From: Acidobacteria bacterium Ga0074141 | GTDB lineage: Bacteria > Acidobacteriota > Blastocatellia > Pyrinomonadales > Pyrinomonadaceae | Reading direction: 5' to 3' | NCBI GenBank assembly: GCA_001464665.1 | Contig: LNDP01000014.1 | Location: forward strand, 62,001-126,000 | DNA: 64,000 bases | Shown: in pieces, positions 1-7,192 of the stretch | How the letters are laid out: each line of letters opens with the position of its first letter | Numbering within the stretch: position 1 is the first letter of the stretch | Translations under genes and position numbers: made by a program | Notes under the pieces: model-generated | Database searches by the model: none | What the model was told of the DNA's origin: nothing | Seen by the model: the letters and a program-made list of their open reading frames with translations, nothing else

Positions 1-1977
1 TTCAATGCGATCAAGTCGGTTAATCAGTATAAGCCGAATCCTTCGTTTACACCGAAGTGGGCCGATAAGCCAATCCTCAAATCGTGGCAGAAGACGAAGC
101 CGACGCTTGGCTTTCCGCGGCAGACGGATTCGCTCTGCCCGAACTGTGTCATTGAGGCGCGCGAGGAAATTCTTGCGAACAAACGCGATGTCAGCACGCT
201 GATCAATGAAAAGGTCGGCGAGATCAAGGCCCAGATCATCGAGCGTGACGGACAGGTCTGGATGATCAAGGACTGCCCGGAGCACGGCCATTTTGAAGAC
301 ATGATGGCGATCGATTCCGAGTTTTTGCAGCACATTGAATCGCTCTTCCCGGGCCGCGACATGGAAGCTCACAATGATGAGAAGCTTCACAATCACGGCA
401 CCTCGTCGGTCAAGTATGGCCGCGGTGCGGTTTTGACCGTTGACCTTACGAATCGCTGCAACATGATGTGCGACCCGTGTTTCATGGACGCGAACCAGGT
501 TGGTTTCGTGCATGAGTTGAGCATGGAAGACGTCCAGGAGATTCTCGACAACGCCATCCAGATCAAGCCGCGTCGCCAAATGTCGGTGCAGTACTCGGGT
601 GGCGAACCTACATTGAGCCCCTATTTCCTCGATGCGATCCGCTATGCACGCAAGGTCGGGTACAACTCGGTCCAGGCCGCGACCAACGGTATTGAGTTCG
701 CAAAATCGAAAGATTTTTGCCGCGAGGCAGCCGAGGCTGGCCTTCGTTTCGTATATCTGCAGTTTGACGGTATCGGTAACGATGCCAACTCGCACCGCCA
801 GATCGGCAACCTGTTTGACGTAAAGCTCCGTGCGATCAATAACCTCCACGAAGCGGGCGTTGACATCATTCTTGTTACAACGCTCGTCAATGGCGTTAAT
901 AATGACCAGGTCGGAACGATCATCCGCTTTGCACTCGAGAATCCGAAGAAGATCTCGTTCATCGCGTTCCAGCCGGTTTCCTTCACGGGCCGCGACGAGC
1001 TGATCACCGAACAGCGTCGGCTGCAGCAGCGTTATACGCTTGCTCACCTCGCCCACGATGTGAAAGGCCAGGTCGGCATTACCGAACCGAACCGCGACTG
1101 GTTCCCGCTCTCGCTTATGGGAGCGTTCGCCGATTTCGCGGACGTCGTCCACGGCCCCGAGTCCGATTGGGGACAGGTTTCGTGCGGCTGCCACCCGAAT
1201 TGCGGCGTCGGCACGGCCGTTATGGTCAACAAGGAAACGAAAGAGATGGCTCCGGTCCCGCAGTTCCTGAACATTCAGGGCCTTGTGACCGATATGCAGC
1301 ACATCACGGACACCAACCGCGGCAAGTGGTTCTCAAACCTAATGATGGGCCTCGCCCTTTTGAAGAACTACAACCCCTACGGAGCTCCGGCGAGCCTTAC
1401 GCTCAAGGGCATCCTGATGAAGTTCGATAAGTCGTTCGGGCTCTCGGGCAAAGATTACGGAAAGGTCGGCCCGGATCGTACGGCCGAGGATATCGAGAAA
1501 CGCCGCAAAGACCCGTGGAACTTCCTCTTTATTGCCGGAATGTGGTTCCAGGACCTCTTTAACTACGACTTCCGCCGCACGGAGATGTGCATCATCCCCT
1601 ACGGCACACAGGAAGGCGAGATCAGCTTCTGTGCTTACAACACCGGTATCGGCTGGCGCAATATCATCGAGCATATGCACCAGAATGCGACCGTCGCACA
1701 GTGGTATAAAGAGCACGGCCGCCACGAAGTATTCGCCCGCGGTAAGGAAGTCGAGCTTAACGACAAGTCGCACGGCCTTGTCCTTAACGAGGTCGACCTC
1801 GCCCGGCCCAACAAGCCGGAAATGGAAGGCCCGAAGACCGCCGCCGAAGAGGTCCAGATGATGCGCAAGCTCTATAACCAGATGGTCCTCGAAAAGAACC
1901 AGATCAAGGGCGAAAACCTCGTCCAGATCGGCGGCATCAAGCGAAACAAAGAAAAAGAACTCGCCGTCGCTGAGTAA
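1..1977 (+). CDS. Radical SAM protein, tetraether-synthase (Tes/MJ0619)-like, 5' partial
   Basis: The reading frame is open from the first base, so the N terminus lies outside the window; 658 codons are visible. A CPNC pair (codons near 142-153) followed by KDCPEHG forms the N-terminal metal-binding segment. The radical SAM cluster motif CNMMCDPC is at 457-480, then SGGEPTL and the QPVSFTGR stretch. This order (CPxC, CPxHG, CxxxCxxC, QPVSFTG) is what I recall for the MJ0619/Tes family, which joins lipid tails by C-C bonds to make membrane-spanning lipids. Several further Cys follow (CGCHPNCG), suiting auxiliary Fe-S clusters. A role in iso-diabolic acid or branched GDGT synthesis is inferred. 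A strong terminator follows. Radical SAM is certain; the exact substrate is not. Confidence 0.8.
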   Translation, partial: FNAIKSVNQYKPNPSFTPKWADKPILKSWQKTKPTLGFPRQTDSLCPNCVIEAREEILANKRDVSTLINEKVGEIKAQIIERDGQVWMIKDCPEHGHFEDMMAIDSEFLQHIESLFPGRDMEAHNDEKLHNHGTSSVKYGRGAVLTVDLTNRCNMMCDPCFMDANQVGFVHELSMEDVQEILDNAIQIKPRRQMSVQYSGGEPTLSPYFLDAIRYARKVGYNSVQAATNGIEFAKSKDFCREAAEAGLRFVYLQFDGIGNDANSHRQIGNLFDVKLRAINNLHEAGVDIILVTTLVNGVNNDQVGTIIRFALENPKKISFIAFQPVSFTGRDELITEQRRLQQRYTLAHLAHDVKGQVGITEPNRDWFPLSLMGAFADFADVVHGPESDWGQVSCGCHPNCGVGTAVMVNKETKEMAPVPQFLNIQGLVTDMQHITDTNRGKWFSNLMMGLALLKNYNPYGAPASLTLKGILMKFDKSFGLSGKDYGKVGPDRTAEDIEKRRKDPWNFLFIAGMWFQDLFNYDFRRTEMCIIPYGTQEGEISFCAYNTGIGWRNIIEHMHQNATVAQWYKEHGRHEVFARGKEVELNDKSHGLVLNEVDLARPNKPEMEGPKTAAEEVQMMRKLYNQMVLEKNQIKGENLVQIGGIKRNKEKELAVAE

Positions 1978-1994
1978 AACTCTGACGCGTTCAA

Positions 1995-2036
1995 AAAAGT
2001 AAAGCCCCGATGATTCATCAACGGGGCTTTACTTTT
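1995..2036 (+). terminator. Intrinsic terminator after the radical SAM gene
   Basis: A perfect 15-bp inverted repeat (arms 1995-2009 and 2022-2036) encloses a 12-nt loop. The GC core is GCCCCG/CGGGGC and the arms end in A and T runs, so it can act in both directions. It separates the radical SAM gene from the operon beginning at 2106. Confidence 0.85.
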
Positions 2037-2105
2037 CCGACTTAGGTATGATATTCTTACAAAGCGTTTGATAATCCGACAACATGAAGGTAGCAAATAA
2101 GAAAA

Positions 2106-2393
2106 ATGGAACGAGCTAAGATTGTAGAAAAAATAATTTCTGTTCTCACACGAATTCAGGATGAGGGCGGGTTTGAGCCCGTGGTTCTTGTAGATGAATC
2201 GACACCCCTTGACCTATACACGGAGTTTGACAGCCAAATATGGGTGACTGCGATGACAATTATACTGGCTGAATTAGGAATTGATCTTTCATTAAGTGAG
2301 AACATCTTTCGCTCAAGCGACGGACAGGAGAAACTTAACGTCGGACAAGTTGCGGATCGAATTATTGAACTCCTGCATGATGCAAAAAAATAG
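2106..2393 (+). CDS. Acyl-carrier-protein-like small protein
   Basis: 95 aa, acidic and probably all helical. The layout resembles an acyl carrier protein: helix 1, an acidic loop with DESTPLDLYTEFDS, a helix starting at FDSQIWV, then ELGIDLSLSENIF and LNVGQVADRI. FDSQ sits where ACPs have DSL with the phosphopantetheinyl Ser, so the Ser may be present in a variant motif. It is the first gene of the 2106-6952 operon, 2 bp before the XRE gene. ACP homology is a fold-level guess; it could equally be an unrelated helical accessory protein. Confidence 0.5.
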   Translation: MERAKIVEKIISVLTRIQDEGGFEPVVLVDESTPLDLYTEFDSQIWVTAMTIILAELGIDLSLSENIFRSSDGQEKLNVGQVADRIIELLHDAKK

Positions 2394-2395
2394 TC

Positions 2396-2728
2396 ATGTC
2401 ATATTCTGAACGGAGAAAAATTATCGCAACACGACTAAAAGAAGCTAGACGTATGGCCGGCCTATCTCAGGCGCATGTGGCCGATCTATTGAAGGTTAGC
2501 CGGCCAGCAATTTCTGAAATCGAGTCCGGCAGCCGGAAAGTGTCGGCGGATGAGATCGCCGTGCTCGCGCAAATTTACGATGTGAGTTCGTCATGGTTGT
2601 TGGGGGAGGGCGAATCGAAAGTTGATTTGCACGATTCGAGGTTACAGTTGGCCGCCCGCGAGCTCCAGAAACTCAAAGATGATGATCTGGAACGGTTGCT
2701 AACACTCCTAGCATCGATCAGGGAATAA
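2396..2728 (+). CDS. XRE-family HTH transcriptional regulator
   Basis: 110 aa. Residues about 8-62 form a Cro/cI-type HTH (RLKEARRMAGLSQAHVADLL, then SRPAISEIESGSR), followed by a short helical tail. It directly precedes an ImmA/IrrE protease, the classic arrangement in which the protease cleaves or inactivates the repressor (as in ICEBs1 ImmR/ImmA). It probably represses its own operon and responds to DNA damage or phage, by analogy. The start is 2 bp after the previous stop. Confidence 0.9.
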   Translation: MSYSERRKIIATRLKEARRMAGLSQAHVADLLKVSRPAISEIESGSRKVSADEIAVLAQIYDVSSSWLLGEGESKVDLHDSRLQLAARELQKLKDDDLERLLTLLASIRE

Positions 2729-2742
2729 GCTTTTAAGTCTAA

Positions 2743-3588
2743 ATGAATAAACGGAGATTGGTGGCGGAAGCCCTCGAACTAGCGGTAAAGGTACGTAACA
2801 AGTACGAATTGGGCATTGCCAGTCCGATTTCTGTTTTCGACGTCGCCGACGAGATCGGAATATCAGTACGGTTTGTCGATATTAACATGGAGGGCTTATA
2901 TGTTCGTGAGCCGCGACCACGCATTATCGTTTCGGCCCTCCGGCCGCTCCCGCGTCGTATTTTCACATGCGCACACGAGCTCGGCCATCATTTCTTTGGG
3001 CATGGGTCGAATTTAGATCTGTTGATTGCGGAAGACCATGAGGTCTCCCCGGAGGAGGTACAGGCAAACTCATTTGCCACGTTCCTGCTGTTGCCATCAC
3101 TTGGAATCCGCCGCGCCTTTGTGTCTCGCAATTGGAATTCTCAAAATCCGAGTCCGATCCAAATTCAGACTATAGCTAACGACTTTGGGGTAGGGTACTC
3201 CACGCTGATTAGGTATCTCCAGTACACGACACAAACGTTGACGAATGTTCGCGCGAAACAACTGCTTAGATCGACGCCACAGCAGATTAAAGAAGAGCTT
3301 ACTGGAATTGTTAATCCAGGCGCGATGGTAGTTGTTGATAAGTTCTGGCAGTCGAAAACCGTCGACGTTGAGCTGGGAACGTTTATCGTTTTGCCGACCG
3401 GCGTCCTGCCAGCTAACGAGCGACTGGTGCCAGTCCTTGAGTCAGCCTGCCACAATGTTTTTGTCGCCCAAGGGGCGGGACTTGTTCGCATCATAGATGA
3501 ACGTGACGGTTGGGCAAAGTTCGTACGTATTATGCCGGCGGCGTTTGTCGGAATGGCAACTTATCGTCATCTCGACGAAGGAGAATGA
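2743..3588 (+). CDS. ImmA/IrrE family zinc metallopeptidase
   Basis: 281 aa. The N-terminal half carries the gluzincin motif HELGHH at residues 78-83 and a downstream acidic EVSPEEVQANSFATFLLLP segment typical of the ImmA/IrrE fold (COG2856). The C-terminal ~100 aa look like the usual small beta-rich extension. It is encoded 14 bp after the XRE gene and is its likely protease partner. The stop TGA overlaps a possible ATG of the next gene (ATGA). The reading frame is intact. Confidence 0.9.
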   Translation: MNKRRLVAEALELAVKVRNKYELGIASPISVFDVADEIGISVRFVDINMEGLYVREPRPRIIVSALRPLPRRIFTCAHELGHHFFGHGSNLDLLIAEDHEVSPEEVQANSFATFLLLPSLGIRRAFVSRNWNSQNPSPIQIQTIANDFGVGYSTLIRYLQYTTQTLTNVRAKQLLRSTPQQIKEELTGIVNPGAMVVVDKFWQSKTVDVELGTFIVLPTGVLPANERLVPVLESACHNVFVAQGAGLVRIIDERDGWAKFVRIMPAAFVGMATYRHLDEGE

Positions 3589-3590
3589 GA

Positions 3591-4340
3591 ATGGCTTTGC
3601 AGATTTGTGAAAATGACGTCTCAACGGCCTGGGCGAAAGCGTTTTTAGAAATTATGAGCCCGGGCGGAAAGGAAATTGCGCCTCTCTATTTCGAGATCAC
3701 CGTTGAAGACGACTCGCCGGTCGAAAGACCCGAAATACGTGAGCTACTAGATGATACCCTTGAAGAATTGGGCAAGCAATCAGTGCAAACCATTGCGAAC
3801 ACAATTTTCCCGCAGACGATTTGGAGATCCGCCAATGGCAATCGGCAGATACTATTCGAACGATATAAGAATAACCTTCCGCATTACAAGAAGCTCGAAA
3901 AAGTTCTCAACAAACGTGGGCTTTATTTCGAACGTCTCATCGACTTCGGAGGAGGCCCGAGCAATGGAAACCAACTGGAATATATAATAACTGCGTACCT
4001 CAAACCGTACGGAGTCGTTCGTTCCAAATTTCAAGCCTCGATTTTTGACCCGCGCAGAGATCATGTAACGGATGCTCGACAAGGATTCCCGTGTCTTCAG
4101 CACGTAACGTTTTTACCACATAAGGGTCAATTGCACTTGAACGCCTTTTACGCAACACAGTTAATCTTCGAAAAAGCGTATGGCAATTTGCTCGGATTAG
4201 TGCGGTTAGGTCGCTTTATGTCGAGCGAAATGAAACTTGAATTTGCAGGACTTAACTGTATGGTTGGGGTCGAGAAACTCAGCGATATTTCAAAAACCAG
4301 TTTGCGAACCCTGGAAGCCGAACTGAAGGCGATAATTTAG
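3591..4340 (+). CDS. Thymidylate-synthase-like protein (candidate dUMP (hydroxy)methylase)
   Basis: 249 aa from ATG 3591, chosen because AAGGAG at 3578-3583 has proper spacing; ATG 3585 overlaps the previous stop and is too close to that site. The C-terminal half has a thymidylate-synthase-like pattern: GFPCLQHVTF with a Cys at residue 168 in the place of the catalytic Cys, then GQLHLNAFYATQ, and GLNCMVGVEKL near the end. Canonical ThyA is about 264 aa or longer, and the canonical PCH and RRD contexts are altered, so this is a divergent branch. Such relatives make 5-hydroxymethyl-dUMP in phages that hypermodify thymine. The substrate and the product (methyl or hydroxymethyl) are unknown. Confidence 0.7.
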   Translation: MALQICENDVSTAWAKAFLEIMSPGGKEIAPLYFEITVEDDSPVERPEIRELLDDTLEELGKQSVQTIANTIFPQTIWRSANGNRQILFERYKNNLPHYKKLEKVLNKRGLYFERLIDFGGGPSNGNQLEYIITAYLKPYGVVRSKFQASIFDPRRDHVTDARQGFPCLQHVTFLPHKGQLHLNAFYATQLIFEKAYGNLLGLVRLGRFMSSEMKLEFAGLNCMVGVEKLSDISKTSLRTLEAELKAII

Positions 4341-4344
4341 CTGA

Positions 4345-5358
4345 ATGACGCAGCCATATTTTCCTCATTTGCATCCGTTGGTACCTACCGAGGTACTTGA
4401 TACCTATTGGCGTTTTGCGACAGAGCGGCAACGTATCTTTTTCAAGCGTTTCCACGGCGAGCCCTCGCCCTGGACTGAAGACCCAATACTTCTTCGGCAT
4501 AAGTTCACTAATGCATACAGAGCCGCGGACAGGGTGAGTCAGTATCTCATCTCTGAGGTTATTTACAATCCTGTTTATCCTTCAGATCATAATGAGGTTT
4601 TTTTCAGAATAATACTGTTCAAGTTATTCAATAAGATCGAGACGTGGGAATTACTAACGCGCAATCTCGGGCTATTGACGTTAGATACGTTCGATGTAGC
4701 AAGATACAGCTCGGTGTTAAGCGAGGCAATGTCGAATGGTCATTCAGTTTATTCTGGAGCCTATATCATGCCGTCAGGCTCCCGAGTTTTTGGTTTCAAA
4801 CGAAAACATCACACGCATTTGTGCCTTTTGGAAATGATGATTGCGGATGAAGCGTGGAAGAAAATTGCCGACTGTAGGACGATGCAAAGGGCATTTTATC
4901 TTCTACGCGACTACCCGACGATTGGCGATTTTCTCGCTTACCAGTACGTCACAGATATTAATTACAGTGAACTGACAAATTTCTCCGAAGCCGAGTTCGT
5001 GGTTCCCGGTCCAGGAGCACTAGATGGCATTCGAAAATGCTTCAAAGATACGGCAGGGCTGACCGGCCCTGAAGTAATTAAGTTCGTGGCGGAAGTAAAA
5101 GAACAGGAGTTTGACCGGCTGGGACTCAACTTTCAAACTTTATGGGGACGGCCTTTGCAGCTGATTGATTGTCAAAATTTATTTTGCGAGGTCGATAAGT
5201 ATGCAAGGGAAAGGCATCCTTTGGTAAAAGGAATTTCCGGGCGTACAAGAATCAAGCAAATATTTCGACCTGTTAATAAATCGATTCAATTTACTTTTCC
5301 ACCAAAGTGGGGGATAGCCCCTAAACCGGCCCCCTATGACGTTGTTGAACAGAACTAG
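4345..5358 (+). CDS. 5-hmdU DNA kinase / alpha-glutamyl-putrescinyl thymine pyrophosphorylase-like protein
   Basis: 337 aa. Residues 20-110 match the helical-domain signature I recall for the aGPT-PPlase family, since reassigned as 5-hydroxymethyl-dU DNA kinases: YWRFATERQRIFFKR, PWTEDPIL, KFTNAYRAADRVSQYLI, FFRIILFKLFNKIETWELL. Phage members act on 5-hmdU in DNA to start thymine hypermodification. Placement directly after the TS-like gene (4-bp gap) and before MazG and dUTPase genes fits that pathway. Family membership is from motif memory; enzyme activity is inferred. Confidence 0.75.
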   Translation: MTQPYFPHLHPLVPTEVLDTYWRFATERQRIFFKRFHGEPSPWTEDPILLRHKFTNAYRAADRVSQYLISEVIYNPVYPSDHNEVFFRIILFKLFNKIETWELLTRNLGLLTLDTFDVARYSSVLSEAMSNGHSVYSGAYIMPSGSRVFGFKRKHHTHLCLLEMMIADEAWKKIADCRTMQRAFYLLRDYPTIGDFLAYQYVTDINYSELTNFSEAEFVVPGPGALDGIRKCFKDTAGLTGPEVIKFVAEVKEQEFDRLGLNFQTLWGRPLQLIDCQNLFCEVDKYARERHPLVKGISGRTRIKQIFRPVNKSIQFTFPPKWGIAPKPAPYDVVEQN

Positions 5359-5369
5359 AAATTTGCTTT

Positions 5370-6251
5370 ATGGATCTGAATGAATACCAAAGAACAGCAC
5401 TAGAAAGCGATCAAGTCCCGGGTAAATATCGGGACGACTTGATTGCAAAGGTCGTCCCACTTCTTGGGCTCGCCGGCGAAGCCGGTGAGTTACTAAGCGA
5501 GTATAAGAAACATCTTCGAGACGGGGCTGCACACCGGCTCTTTAAGGAGCGTATCGCCGACGAACTGGGCGATACATTATGGTATCTCGCGAATTTAGCA
5601 TCGAAATTTGATTTAGAACTCAACGACGTTGCCGAAAGAAACATCGCGAAAGTTCGTGAACGATTCGCACCGAAGTCGGCCGGGGGTTCGTACTGCTTTG
5701 ATCGTGATTTCCCAGACGGCGAGAGCATTCCTAGGGAGTTCGAGATTGAGATAAGGAAAATTGACGATGATATTATTCGTTGCTTTCTTGATGGTGAGCA
5801 AGTCGGAAATGACCTGACTGACAATGCCCATAACCCCGATGGCTACCGCTTTCACGATGTATTCCATTTTGCCTATGCCGCAGTGCTCGGCTGGTCTCCT
5901 GTAACTCGCAAAATTCTTGGCCGGAAACGAAAAAGCCAAGTCAAGGTCGACGAGGTTGAAGACGGCGGACGAGCAACGGCAATTGAGGAAGGCATTTCTG
6001 CATTGGTCTTCTCCTATGCAGAAAATCATAATTTTTTTGACAACGTTACCGAAATCGATTACGAGTTGCTGAAGAATATTCGATTCTTGACAAAAGGTCT
6101 CGAAGTAACGGCATGTGCAATTGGGGATTGGGAGAAAGCAATTCTAATTGGCTATAAGGTATGGCGGCAATTGAATGACGCCGGCACGGGCCGCATAATA
6201 GCTGACCTCGACAAACAGACTCTTGGATTCGAACCGATATCAAAAACATGA
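5370..6251 (+). CDS. MazG-like nucleoside triphosphate pyrophosphohydrolase, two-part
   Basis: 293 aa. Residues 28-95 form a MazG-like all-alpha NTP-PPase: GLAGEAGELLSEYKK supplies the EAGE metal-binding motif, and ADELGDTLWYL the second acidic pair. Residues about 150-290 form a second helical region (FHDVFHFAYAAVLGW, then GGRATAIEEGISALVFSYA) that again resembles a degenerate MazG-type fold. The enzyme would hydrolyse an NTP or dNTP to the monophosphate and PPi. In this operon the natural guess is a thymidine or uridine nucleotide. The stop overlaps the next ATG. Confidence 0.8.
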   Translation: MDLNEYQRTALESDQVPGKYRDDLIAKVVPLLGLAGEAGELLSEYKKHLRDGAAHRLFKERIADELGDTLWYLANLASKFDLELNDVAERNIAKVRERFAPKSAGGSYCFDRDFPDGESIPREFEIEIRKIDDDIIRCFLDGEQVGNDLTDNAHNPDGYRFHDVFHFAYAAVLGWSPVTRKILGRKRKSQVKVDEVEDGGRATAIEEGISALVFSYAENHNFFDNVTEIDYELLKNIRFLTKGLEVTACAIGDWEKAILIGYKVWRQLNDAGTGRIIADLDKQTLGFEPISKT

Positions 6252-6511
6252 CACTGGATGAATTTCGAAGACTTGCCGGTGAAGCGGCTTCGTCTACCTC
6301 GACTGGGATAAACCTCTTAAATGAGGCCGCTGAATTGACAGAGGCTGCACTGCGAATGCAGGTTACGAGTGATATCGAACCGATCGTAGCTGAGATTGCG
6401 GAAAAGCATCGATGGGCGGTTACTCAGATACAGACTGCAATGCGGATAGAACAGCAGTTGTTGAAAGAGCAGGCCTCAAAAATAGACCTGCTACAGAGAC
6501 GACTAGCTTAA
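6248..6511 (+). CDS. Small helical protein of unknown function
   Basis: 87 aa, predicted almost wholly alpha-helical (LDEFRRLAGEAASS, NEAAELTEAALRMQ, EQQLLKEQASKIDLLQRRL) with a heptad-like C-terminal segment that could be a coiled coil. The ATG overlaps the stop of the MazG gene by 4 bp (ATGA), so translation is probably coupled. It lies 6 bp before the dUTPase gene. I recognise no family; a MazG-associated subunit or adaptor is possible. Confidence 0.65.
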   Translation: MTLDEFRRLAGEAASSTSTGINLLNEAAELTEAALRMQVTSDIEPIVAEIAEKHRWAVTQIQTAMRIEQQLLKEQASKIDLLQRRLA

Positions 6512-6517
6512 ACGGAT

Positions 6518-6952
6518 ATGAAAACTTTGAAATTCCAGAAGTTACATCCTGACGCGGTGCTGCCTTCCCGCGGTACTGCTGATTCTTGTGGGCTCGATTT
6601 ATCATGTATTGAGAATGTCGAGATCTTGCCGCTCCAGCGGATTGCGGTTCGGACCGGGCTCGCTGTTGAAATACCAACAGGCTCTTATGGTCGCGTTGCA
6701 CCTCGCTCCGGGCTCGCCCTTCGAATGGGCATTGATGTTCTTGCTGGCGTAATCGACGCTGATTATCGCGGCGAAATACTGTGTCTTTTGGTAAACCTCG
6801 GTGACGTTCGCGTTGTATTTTCGGCGGGTGACCGAATCGCACAGTTAATTATTGAAGCCGTTTCGATGTTAGAACCCGAATGGTCCGACGAACTATATCA
6901 AACAGACCGGCACAACCGCGGATTCGGTAGCACCGGAAATCAAACAGCCTGA
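6518..6952 (+). CDS. dut: dUTP diphosphatase (trimeric dUTPase)
   Basis: 144 aa with all five trimeric dUTPase motifs in order: ADSCGLDLS (21-29), GRVAPRSGLA (58-67), AGVIDADYRGE (76-86), AGDRIAQLI (103-111) and HNRGFGSTG (132-140). It hydrolyses dUTP to dUMP and PPi. It is the last gene of the operon that begins at 2106, so it probably feeds dUMP to the TS-like enzyme or keeps dUTP out of DNA. Phage-borne dUTPases look the same, and a separate dCTP deaminase gene lies at 49705. Confidence 0.95.
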   Translation: MKTLKFQKLHPDAVLPSRGTADSCGLDLSCIENVEILPLQRIAVRTGLAVEIPTGSYGRVAPRSGLALRMGIDVLAGVIDADYRGEILCLLVNLGDVRVVFSAGDRIAQLIIEAVSMLEPEWSDELYQTDRHNRGFGSTGNQTA

Positions 6953-6956
6953 TGAC

Positions 6957-7045
6957 GAGGTCGATGATGTTGGTGGTTTTCGGGAAGTCTTGGCGTGTTG
7001 TGGCGAGGACGACTTGGCGCTGCTTCGGCGGCGCTCGTCGTAAAC
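6957..7045 (-). pseudogene. Short protein-tail fragment related to 9509-9772
   Basis: On the minus strand this reads RAPPKQRQVVLATTRQDF..IIDLV. The ORF at 9509-9772 contains RAPPKHRQAFLTKIRPDL..IIDLG. The two share a 13-bp block (AGGTCGATGATG and flank) and a 14-15 bp block (TTCGGCGGCGCTCG) at similar spacing. It has no start codon of its own and sits between dut and the duplicated ATPase 3' end. It is a relic, probably duplicated together with that end. Confidence 0.4.
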
Positions 7046-7059
7046 AAGGAAGTGGGTTC

Positions 7060-7192
7060 TTATTTGCCGTTGAGGTAGCGGAGGTAGGAGCCGTCTAGGA
7101 GGCCTTCGGTTAGGGCGGTGCGGGCGGAGCGGGACATTTGGCGCTGGCGGCGGCTTTCGGCGCGGAGGGCGGCGGCGGCTTCGGCGGCGTGG
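7060..7192 (-). repeat. Duplicated 3' end of the AAA ATPase gene (left copy)
   Basis: About 133 bp nearly identical to 10662-10792. In the ATPase frame it reads ALRAESRRQRQMSRSAR, then LLDGSYLRYLNGK and a stop; the intact gene ends LRYLNK. Only about three substitutions and one 3-bp insertion are visible, so the copy is recent. The two copies bracket about 3.5 kb holding the ParB-like, nucleotidyltransferase and HTH genes, as expected of attL/attR or a recombination-mediated insertion at a gene end. Confidence 0.85.

Noticed and set aside
3510-3590. Longer start for the TS-like gene at 3510
   Set aside because: It would overlap immA by 79 bp without a ribosome site; ATG 3591 has AAGGAG at good spacing.
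2106-6952. Prophage remnant
   Set aside because: dUTPase, MazG and TS-like genes occur in phages, but there are no structural, packaging, replication or integrase genes.
7060-7192. tRNA-type attachment site
   Set aside because: The duplicated sequence is protein-coding end sequence with no cloverleaf.
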